Below, piece by piece: positions 9,401 to 11,993 of a stretch of DNA of 11,993 nucleotides. Location: contig JAJFLN010000447.1 of the NCBI GenBank assembly GCA_021772705.1, positions 1 through 11,993 of the forward strand. The letters are read 5' to 3'. Made by a program: the position numbers and the translations under genes. Below the pieces are notes generated by a model. The model made no database searches and was not told the DNA's origin. It saw only the letters and a program-made list of their open reading frames with translations. This stretch comes from Candidatus Cloacimonadota bacterium. GTDB lineage: Bacteria; Muiribacteriota; UBA6191; JACPRK01. The first letter of the stretch is position 1; every line of letters begins with the position of its first letter.

Positions 9401-11554
9401 CGTGATGCCGTCCACCACGTTGATCGTCACGGTCTGAACCGTCAGGGGGTCCGTGTTTTCATCGGCATCGGTGACGGTGACGAACACCGCTTCGCCGCCG
9501 ATCAGGTAGGTGTCCTTGACCGTGCCTGTCGTGTCCGTGAACGCCGTCTGACTGCTTGTTTGCTGCCCGTTGACCTCCGCTGAGGCGCTAGTCACATCCG
9601 ATGCGTCGCCCGGGTCGGTGTAGGTGGACGTCACGATCGCTCCGCCCGTCACCTCCAGGCTGCCGTTGTTGTCTGCCCGGGCGGCGAGCTGGAAGGCGAT
9701 GCCCGTGGCGTTCCGGAAGATGCCCGTGTTGTTCCCCGTCTCCTGGAGAGTGATGTTCTCTGTGTCGCCCGTGGAGCTGACTCTCAGGGTGACGGCAACG
9801 TTCTGCTGGCTGCTCTCGCTGATGTTCCGGTCCCCGTCGATGACGGTGACGAATGCCTGATCGATGCCCAGGGTGTAGGCCGAGACGGCTCCTCCGCCGG
9901 TGTTGGTGAACCGGGTGGTGCTGGCGGTCCGGAACTTCATCACCGTCGTGCCCGTTGCCGTGTCGCTGTTCACCGGGTCCGTGTAGTTGAACCGGATCGT
10001 TGCTTCGTCGGCGGTCTCCAGGACGCCGTTGTCTCCCGTGGGCGCCACGTTGCGCACCGATGGCAGCCCGGCCGTATTGCGGAACTGCCCACTTGCGATG
10101 GCCGTCTCCTGCAGCGTCAGGGTCTGGGTGTCCCCCGTGGACTGGTCCGTGACGGTGACGGTGACGGAATCCACCACTGCCGGGCGGGTGTTCCGGTCAC
10201 TGTCGGTGATACTGACGAATATGGGGTCCACGCCGATGGCGTAGAAGAACTGCTGGGCACCGGCGGAGTTGGTGAACTGGCCGCTGCTGGCCGTCGGTGT
10301 CAGGCGGATCGTTGCCTGTCCCGTCGAAGTGTCGCCGGAATCGTCCACGTCGGCGTAGCTGGCTGTCAACAGAGCCCCGGGGGCTGTCTGAATGGTCCCG
10401 TCCTGGTCGTTCCGATTCCCGGAGGCCGTGGCGACGCCGAACTGGTTCCGGAAGACTCCCGTGTCATTGCCTGTTTCCCGGAGGGTGATGGTCTCCGTGT
10501 CGCCGTTGAAGCTGCTAGTCACGGTGACCAGCACCGTCTGTTGACTCGAGGCGATCTTGTTCTGGTTGCCATCGGAGACGGTGACGAAGATCAGCTCCGA
10601 CCCCAGATCAAAGATGGACTTGGCGTTGCTGTTCAAGTCCGTGAACTGGGTGGTGGACGCCGACAGGACCTGGACGGCGCCGGCGTTGGTGTCACTGTCG
10701 CTGACCGTGGCTCCCGTGGCCGCATCGGTGCCCGAGATGGCGATGGAGGCTGTCTGGATTTGATTATCCGCGTTGGCTGCCACTGCAACATTGAAGACGT
10801 AGGTGACGATGGTCTCTCCTGCGATGCTGGCCGGCAGGCTCTGGGGTGTGACGGTGAGACCGGCGCCGCTGAAGGAGAGGGTCGCCGTGTCGAGGGTGAA
10901 TCCGTTTTCCCCTGCATTGACCACCTGGAAGCTGGCGATGAAGGACTGGCCCGTCGAGACCCGGGCCGGGGCATCGAGGGGAAACACCACCACCTCTGCA
11001 GGGAAGGGCAGGTTCACTGTCCCGCCGGCGACGGTGGTGTTGTTGTTCTCGTTGGACTCCGTGATGGCCGATCCCGTGTCGGCGATGCAGCCCACGAAGT
11101 AGCTGCCTGGACGGGTCCCGCCGGGAATCGGCAGTGTCCGGTTGGTGTCGGTGAACGAGGCGTTGGTCGTCAGAGAAGAGACGGTGTAGCTGCCCAGCAG
11201 CGTATCCGTGCCGTCCACGGTCTCGTCGATGGACAGGAAGTATCCGTTCTGGAAGCTCGTGGAGATCGTCGCCGTGCTGTTGTTCTGCACCGTGGAAGAG
11301 ACCACCAGGTTCAGGGCTCCCCCGGAGACGATCAGGCTGGTCACAGCCAGGTCCGGTTGCTGGGCCAAGGCCTGGGCCGGAACGCCGAGGCAGATCAGCG
11401 CCGCCAGCAGCCCCTTCAGGAGCGTCCCGGCCTGGGTGGAACGTGCGGAATGGGGAAGGTATCGCACGATGTGGTGCAGGAGGTCTCGAATCTCGACGGT
11501 TGGACGCCCACTGGCTTGGGACGCCCCCACCTCCGTGCAAAATCGGGGCCGCAT
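476..11554 (-). CDS. Giant exported repeat protein with embedded three-haem cytochrome module
   Basis: This is an intact 3,692-residue reading frame. Order of parts: signal peptide (hydrophobic core about 45-60, A-L-A cleavage site at 62-64); CARDB-like domain (about 66-182); second beta-rich segment (about 185-297); 18 repeats of mostly 122-128 residues (about 300-2897); a three-haem insertion inside repeat 6 (about 951-1275); TSP3-type calcium-binding stretch (about 2901-2953); seven PKD/Ig-like domains (about 2955-3622); C-terminal anchor-like tail (Cys 3650, hydrophobic 3664-3680, Arg 3681-3687). The likely role is an extracellular, surface-tethered fibre or adhesin with redox capacity; the function is inferred. 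The ATG at 11554 is only 12 bases after an in-frame TAA and has at best a weak AGG. The GTG at residue 30 (11467-11465) would give a more normal 35-residue signal peptide. There is no partner gene in the window. Cysteines are very scarce outside the haem sites. No frameshift or internal stop is present. Confidence 0.93.
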   Translation of the reverse strand: MRPRFCTEVGASQASGRPTVEIRDLLHHIVRYLPHSARSTQAGTLLKGLLAALICLGVPAQALAQQPDLAVTSLIVSGGALNLVVSSTVQNNSTATISTSFQNGYFLSIDETVDGTDTLLGSYTVSSLTTNASFTDTNRTLPIPGGTRPGSYFVGCIADTGSAITESNENNNTTVAGGTVNLPFPAEVVVFPLDAPARVSTGQSFIASFQVVNAGENGFTLDTATLSFSGAGLTVTPQSLPASIAGETIVTYVFNVAVAANADNQIQTASIAISGTDAATGATVSDSDTNAGAVQVLSASTTQFTDLNSNAKSIFDLGSELIFVTVSDGNQNKIASSQQTVLVTVTSSFNGDTETITLRETGNDTGVFRNQFGVATASGNRNDQDGTIQTAPGALLTASYADVDDSGDTSTGQATIRLTPTASSGQFTNSAGAQQFFYAIGVDPIFVSITDSDRNTRPAVVDSVTVTVTDQSTGDTQTLTLQETAIASGQFRNTAGLPSVRNVAPTGDNGVLETADEATIRFNYTDPVNSDTATGTTVMKFRTASTTRFTNTGGGAVSAYTLGIDQAFVTVIDGDRNISESSQQNVAVTLRVSSTGDTENITLQETGNNTGIFRNATGIAFQLAARADNNGSLEVTGGAIVTSTYTDPGDASDVTSASAEVNGQQTSSQTAFTDTTGTVKDTYLIGGEAVFVTVTDADENTDPLTVQTVTINVVDGITGDLEVLTLTETGNSTGIFRNTTGLATVLGARSDNNGILETANLANLSANYQDNDSSGDTSFSFAGMRLASTNSTTRFTLADGTPSTQFKIGVDPIFVTVEDRNRNDDINSRQTVSVLIRNQINNDQETVQLLETSNNTGVFRNAVGVQSSFSGTGATTGDTVVQAFDSNSVLAQYVDTTNPNDFSTGIMVLRFITASTTKLTDRDGNEVAQYVVPRDGLFVTIQDGDRMSATTGTILPSQVDFDSQVQKVFNRACWKCHSPSGRTSGALPPAGTPSPNQGGLDLTGFESLKKGGNSGQVFIVSNGSGSLITRKLNGQAVHQGGAVPTVATSGEFDLLKNWIDQGSIPPTTPSSVNYTQELEIPLFRGRCDTAGCHDSATASGGLNMTQPSQTAFVSNSRIIPGNGPDSRVVRILKGQLTHTGGNSGLSAAQIRLISIWISQRVQDSQPDQRLQFTGDILPLLDRSCSNSRCHDAVNPSGNLDLTSFANLIRGGTNGNPTIPGDGPASLLIQAIDGRINHTGGFGDPPLVQQANETQTLISWINQGATAPPTPPAASAPVTTNTLTVVVTDALTGDREELLLRELANALGTFRNTAPFATAIQPAAGRNDTFDTAGGSTVTAVYIDPRDPADTSQDTAAITLNPSGSVTTFTDSLGNIRTQFPIGAQGSSNGIFITVDDANRNQNPLAVDFINATLLDSVTGDSETVQLRETGASTAKFRNQFGFASEIGLAITDGKLQTAGNSTITANYTDPQDVNDFSFALASVFVSPGTTAPTLKITDAVGTEQLTVPVTKDPLFPTLFVTLRADEENTNASTQQSVQVTVSSPRDSVTFSLQETTLSTGVFRNAAGISLLLGNGNPNNAALEAFDGDNLTVSFFSARRNQIFVTPGGRYTARITAGNSTTAFTSIDGSARTTYAIGQEVFVTVNDADQNGNPNVSETLTVTVTATVTNDTETLTLVETNCNSGVFRNSLSLCGSSLGSSQPLTSNIAVPAANNGQIETVDRSIIRVTYVDPNDVADTQQSSATMILPEVASRVDFIAGPMALGTVSSYFIGSGAGRSIFIRVTDADANSSPVSTQVVNVTVSDPNTKDVESVTLAELTSSSTVFENLVGLPTRVTTALVNDGILGTQDGSRILVTYQDSSNPVDRSTAAATVAVTQTLASDLFFSNAAGVPQTTPYIIGREGVFLTLRDQDENKLPSVSESVKVTFSDRVTSDVETLILVETRTDSGEFRNVSPGISSVVDNGRVEDGVLQTAQASTLIATYVDVDDPVDRRSTNPGATTSRPALVGFPVFTDRDDNPVSSYIIGLQPIFIRLVDADQNTNPLTRETVTGQVRLTSSLTADEESLTLTETSTNTGIFRNNLTPLPTRIGNRSDNDGTLQVGAGAIVTARYFDTKPTDVTTTTIRMDIQRTQARVTLTSVSRGTATSQFLIGQQSIFVTVEDPDQNLNPSTTETVQVTLRNNSTGDTEILNLNERTTNDRFFDSVTGVPSVIDTAINGDGTLQSSGGSTVEASYIDRVDLTDRASATTTMVVPVTAGTIQLTNATGTVVSNYRIGQDDLFVTVTDPDQNTDASSAQSVLVTLTDSIGDRVDVQLAETSFNSGVFRNLNTTSTGVPAIGRVPSAVAIAITTNTILETRDGATVTASYRDMQPTTVVVLNAASTLTLAPTTATARMTNDQGQTVSFYTVGISGIFVTVDDIDENRDPTVQERIRATILSSPVGDSESLDLFETTSSSASFRNPAPLTSVIGPRISGNNLLEVSSGGLVIGSYTDAQDATDSTSVSVPIFTDSANSRIFFTRSSPGSIVATEPGYAVASNQALSEEIFVEVRDTDENSDGSSPQSLVVTLQVILPGGAIGDQESLTLQELNNNSDTFRNGTGMPSLIAPATSNDRVIQTTDGASLLATYIDKDFSFDRSQNQVRTRIRQTAAILEAVDADGVAQSRFLLSVENLFAQVTDPDENRNPSVRESVIVTLSAVTGDLESLVALETAPDTGIFRSQSGIRTAISTVSSQGNGVLELLGNGAQETVSYRYRDRDDGSDAPSLTVQVVFQEVSAVTFVNASGVTVTSYIRDRDGIIVSVRDRDSNRSIGVAETVTATVEDLSTTDQEVVTLVETGLNTGIFRNTGNPLSSALVFPANPNMGDNLLQAGAVSHQIRAVYRDVNDPADTSSATVDLNPADPLDSDADGIPDSFENGNGLNAADPRDASLDNDGDGRSNLQEFLDGTDPNNPNDNRPISRPGTPRSEPPGKIRLDGGSSSSPGGLPLTYRWRQVSGPVVTLSGSATVTPDFTALAAGVYEFELTVNNGRTDSFPNRLQITILDVSPVADAGPFRTVDIGSPVTFIGDGSRDPNGGTLTYSWIPVSGTLPAPANATTSRPVFTPVQARFYPIQLTVTDSGGNTGTARTGLIVNGGANDRLPTANAGQNRTARTGTVVTLDGRVSSDADGNTLNYRWTFISGPQTVTLNSIPKRPDSTVFSKDEQVTFTPLQEGVYTFQLVVNDSPTGDPARDSAPSEVCITVNGTNTVPTAQPGANQTVTVGATVTLDGRASSDANRDPLTYRWTQIKGSSVVLSSVTSAAPIFTPALTGVHAFQLVVNDGRVDSKAGKVTVTVDDGSNRVPVANAGTDLIGNVGTPVNLNGSASFDADGAPLLYGWAQTGGPNVTLGNQTGPTPVFTPNAAGLYQFSLVVSDGVNESTADPVQVAVNSSTSQIPVANAGQDQTAFLGTSSLTVQLNGNQSFDPKNKTPLSYTWTQTDGTNVSLLPDARSSSPTFTAPITGNYRFGLTVQNTDGLPSPTDEMVVTVVDGTTSPPLARINGGSPGGNEVVRAALDTIVILDAGTSQSLNGSGLTFLWTQTAGTPVVLSSRTASQATFIPRVAGTYSFTVTVTDAQSNSSTASVSVFAGGTAPTTGGNGVTLGSVPQAGSGASACALPRDGKTGHNGTVPVDLLILMLPLLAIGVRRGVGRRVSGNG
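479..637 (-). other. C-terminal sorting/anchor-like tail (Cys, hydrophobic helix, Arg)
   Basis: Residues 3640-3692. A Gly/Ser-rich linker leads to C3650, then P-V-D-L-L-I-L-M-L-P-L-L-A-I-G-V (3665-3680), then R-R-G-V-G-R-R. This three-part arrangement (short motif with Cys, membrane-spanning run, basic end) is that of protein-sorting tails such as MYXO-CTERM, GlyGly-CTERM and JDVT-CTERM, which a membrane protease processes for surface attachment or release. The P-V-D motif just before the hydrophobic run is most like the JDVT type, but I cannot assign the class. A plain C-terminal membrane anchor is the alternative. Confidence 0.65.
689..2692 (-). repeat. Seven PKD/Ig-like domains
   Basis: Residues about 2955-3041, 3042-3130, 3136-3239, 3243-3332, 3337-3424, 3430-3524 and 3528-3622. 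Typical units show P-x-A-N-A-G-x-(D/N)-x-T, then V-x-L-(D/N)-G-x-x-S-x-D-x-(D/N), then L-x-Y-x-W, then P-x-F-T-P and a Y-x-F-x-L-x-V-x-D strand. These are hallmarks of PKD-type (K319L/REJ-like) extracellular beta-sandwiches. Unit 1 lacks the usual A-N-A-G opening and unit 7 has A-R-I-N-G instead. The array forms a spacer between the anchor-like tail and the repeat rod and may bind glycans or proteins. Confidence 0.85.
2696..2854 (-). other. Bacterial TSP3-type calcium-binding stretch
   Basis: Residues about 2901-2953 hold two acidic calcium loops: D-S-D-A-D-G-I-P-D (2902-2910) and D-N-D-G-D-G-R-S-N-L-Q-E-F (2929-2941), followed by G-T-D-P-N-N-P. This D-x-D-x-D-G plus N-x-x-E-F/Y plus G-T-D-P pattern is typical of bacterial thrombospondin type 3 repeats. 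It marks the junction between the repeat rod and the PKD-like domains, and probably acts as a calcium-stabilised linker. Confidence 0.85.
2864..7729 (-). repeat. Second half of repeat 6 and repeats 7-18 of the F-R-N domain
   Basis: Residues about 1276-2897. The signature Phe is at 1309, 1436, 1562, 1686, 1825, 1950, 2078, 2201, 2324, 2458, 2594, 2716 and 2842; spacings are 122-139. Variants occur: F-E-N in repeat 10, F-F-D in repeat 13 and F-R-S in repeat 17. The D-x-(D/N)-x-N loop is seen in all of repeats 7-18 except repeat 8, which has a shifted D-E-E-N. Repeat 9 carries a cysteine on each side of F-R-N (1681 and 1693) that could form a disulfide. The part beyond the haem module is more than twice as long as the part before it. 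Confidence 0.85.
7985..8005 (-). other. Haem c site 3 (C-S-N-S-R-C-H, CX4CH)
   Basis: Residues C1184, C1189 and H1190, preceded by F-T-G-D-I-L-P-L-L-D-R-S, the helix that usually leads into such a site. H1237 in G-R-I-N-H-T-G-G lies 47 residues downstream, near the spacing of module 2. The downstream W-I-N-Q-G parallels W-I-D-Q-G of module 1, which supports triplication of one ancestral module. Confidence 0.75.
8276..8296 (-). other. Haem c site 2 (C-D-T-A-G-C-H, CX4CH)
   Basis: Residues C1087, C1092 and H1093. The four-residue gap is a rarer but known variant for covalent haem binding. H1138 in G-Q-L-T-H-T-G-G lies 45 residues downstream. Position in the module matches sites 1 and 3. Confidence 0.75.
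8624..8638 (-). other. Haem c site 1 (C-W-K-C-H)
   Basis: Residues C973, C976 and H977 form the classic CxxCH site for covalent haem attachment, His being the proximal ligand. It follows F-D-S-Q-V-Q-K-V-F-N-R-A, a helix typical of the start of such modules. H1038 in G-Q-A-V-H-Q-G-G, 61 residues on, is a candidate second ligand. Confidence 0.85.
8813..10657 (-). repeat. Repeats 1-5 of the ~123-residue D-x-D-x-N / F-R-N domain
   Basis: Residues about 300-914. The Phe of the F-R-N signature is at 368, 491, 613, 736 and 859, so the period is 122-123 residues. Each unit reads: (S/T)-x-F-T-(D/N) start; about 20 residues later an I-G-x-x-x-(I/V)-F-V-(T/S)-(V/I) strand; D-x-(D/N)-x-N loop; a T-V-x-V-T-V strand; (T/V)-L-x-E-T; then T/S-G-x-F-R-N; then a D-x-G-x-L-x-T/V segment; and Y-x-D-x-x-D-x-x-D. 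The acidic loop looks like a calcium site, so the repeats probably stack as a calcium-stiffened rod. Nucleotide sequences of the copies have diverged, so the array is old rather than newly amplified. I do not recognise a named family. Confidence 0.85.
10664..11002 (-). other. Second N-terminal beta-sandwich-like segment, family not recognised
   Basis: Residues about 185-297 are rich in Val, Thr, Ser and Ala with alternating hydrophobic residues and few charges, as expected for an Ig-like beta-sandwich. It has neither the CARDB ending nor the F-R-N signature of the later repeats. It resembles the NEW3/CARDB-type linker domains common after CARDB, but I cannot name it from sequence alone. It separates the N-terminal domain from the long repeat rod. 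Confidence 0.45.
11009..11359 (-). other. CARDB-like adhesion domain
   Basis: Residues about 66-182 open with P-D-L-A-V and run through alternating beta-strands to G-S-Y-F-V-G-C-I-A-D and then E-S-N-E-N-N-N. This layout (P-D-L near the start, E-x-N-E-x-N-N near the end) is typical of CARDB, a bacterial Ig-like cell-adhesion fold found at the N-terminus of many exported proteins. One lone cysteine is present at about 156. Confidence 0.75.
11363..11554 (-). other. Sec signal peptide of the giant protein (start uncertain)
   Basis: Residues 1-64. A lysine at 47 precedes a hydrophobic run from about 48 to 60 (G-L-L-A-A-L-I-C-L-G-V-P-A), then A-Q-A-L-A with a standard A-x-A cleavage site before Q65. 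There is no Cys at the cleavage site, so it is not a lipoprotein. The first 44 residues are unusually long for an n-region; starting at GTG codon 30 would leave R-Y-L-P-H-S-A-R, a more usual length. Export is needed for haem c attachment in the periplasm, which agrees with the haem motifs further along. Confidence 0.85.
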
Positions 11555-11620
11555 GCGCCTATGTTACGGCACCGGGAGCCCCGGAACCAGAGATACGGAA
11601 GAGGAAGAGGGGCTGCTCCA
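11555..11620 (-). promoter_or_regulatory. Short region just upstream of the giant gene
   Basis: No strong promoter or ribosome-binding site is visible. The minus strand reads TAACAT-AGGCGC-ATG: a -10-like TAACAT (identical to the -10 of the leftward promoter at 128-133) lies six bases before the first ATG, without a recognisable -35 box (TGGTTC at 17-bp spacing is poor). If real, it would start transcription at or near the ATG, giving a leaderless message or favouring a downstream start such as GTG codon 30. The TAA overlapping this TAACAT is the in-frame stop that limits the reading frame. Confidence 0.25.
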
Positions 11621-11993
11621 GTCCTTTCCAGGACGTGAAAACTCGCCTGAGTTGTTGAAGCTGGGACGTTGTCCCAGACCCTACCAGAGGGCCGATGGCC
11701 CTTTGGCGAGGTCTGGAGCAGCGCTCCAGCTCCAACCGAAATCCGGTCCTTTCCAGGATGTGAAGGTTCGTCCGAGTTGTTGAAGCTGGGACGTTGTCCC
11801 AGACCCTACCAGGGGACCCAGGTCCCCTGGACCCCAGCTTGACCGGCCTGGAAATCCAGCTGTCAAATGGGAGTCCAGAGGGCCGATGGCCCTTTGGCGA
11901 GGTCTGGAGCAGCGCTCCAGCTCCAACCGAAATCCGGTCCTTTCCAGGATGTGAAGGTTCGTCCAAGTTGTTGAAGCTGGGACGTTGTCCCAG
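11621..11993. repeat. Mosaic of direct repeats built from CTGG...CCAG hairpins
   Basis: Two sequence blocks alternate. Block X (67 bp, starting GTCCTTTCCAGGA) occurs at 11621-11687, 11746-11812 and 11937-11993 (cut by the window edge). Block Y (60 bp, starting AGAGGGCCGATGG) occurs at 11686-11745 and 11877-11936 and is identical in both. The Y-X unit repeats with an offset of 191 bp and one difference over 119 bp; X1 has six differences from X2. Hairpins: CTGGGAC-GTT-GTCCCAG at 11661, 11786 and 11977; CTGGAGC-AGC-GCTCCAG at 11713 and 11904; CCAGAGGGCC-GAT-GGCCCTTTGG at 11684 and 11875; CCAGGGGACC-CA-GGTCCCCTGG at 11809. No credible gene lies here. Confidence 0.85.

Noticed and set aside
11559..11966. 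Minus-strand frame of 135 codons upstream of the giant gene
   Set aside because: It runs through the palindromic repeat blocks, encodes the repeated block twice in different frames, and has no domain or start signal. It is an accident of the repeats having few stops.
11621..11993. CRISPR array
   Set aside because: The repeats are 60-67 bp, abut one another rather than flank unique 30-40 bp spacers, and contain several internal hairpins.

Overview
The window is GC-rich DNA from an uncultured-looking Gram-negative bacterium. A Sec signal peptide, class-c haem sites and a C-terminal Cys/hydrophobic/Arg tail point to an envelope protein of a diderm. Acidobacteriota or a myxobacterial/deltaproteobacterial-type lineage would fit, but nothing here fixes the taxon.

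One gene fills over 90% of the window: an uninterrupted minus-strand reading frame from 11554 to 476 (3,692 codons, TAA stop). From the N-terminus the product has: a signal peptide; a CARDB-like adhesion domain; a second beta-sandwich-like segment; 18 diverged copies of a ~123-residue repeat (signatures D-x-D-x-N, L-x-L-x-E-T-x, F-R-N, Y-x-D-x-x-D-x-x-D); a bacterial TSP3-type calcium-binding stretch; seven PKD/Ig-like domains; and a short tail with a Cys, a hydrophobic helix and Arg residues. The main surprise is in the sixth repeat. Its loop after the D-x-D-x motif is interrupted by about 325 residues carrying three successive cytochrome-c-like modules, with haem sites C-W-K-C-H, C-x4-C-H and C-x4-C-H, each followed by a conserved G-x-x-x-H-x-G-G. 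The sequence therefore predicts a very long, C-terminally anchored exported fibre with a three-haem unit built into its N-terminal third.

Right flank (11555-11993), upstream of the giant gene: a noncoding mosaic of direct repeats. A 119-bp near-identical unit occurs twice, 191 bp apart, and part of it a third time. The units are full of short hairpins, almost all ending in CTGG...CCAG. No strong promoter or ribosome-binding site is visible before the giant gene.

Left flank (1-475), downstream of the giant gene: about 180 bp without a recognised feature, then a large inverted repeat with a perfect 23-bp core (203-250), then a good sigma-70 promoter on the minus strand (TTGACA, 17 bp, TAACAT). 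This promoter reads through a leader of about 100 nt to AGGAGG and a TTG codon beginning (M)AQGKV, cut off by the window edge. It is most likely the start of a cold-shock (CspA-family) gene and is functionally separate from the giant gene.
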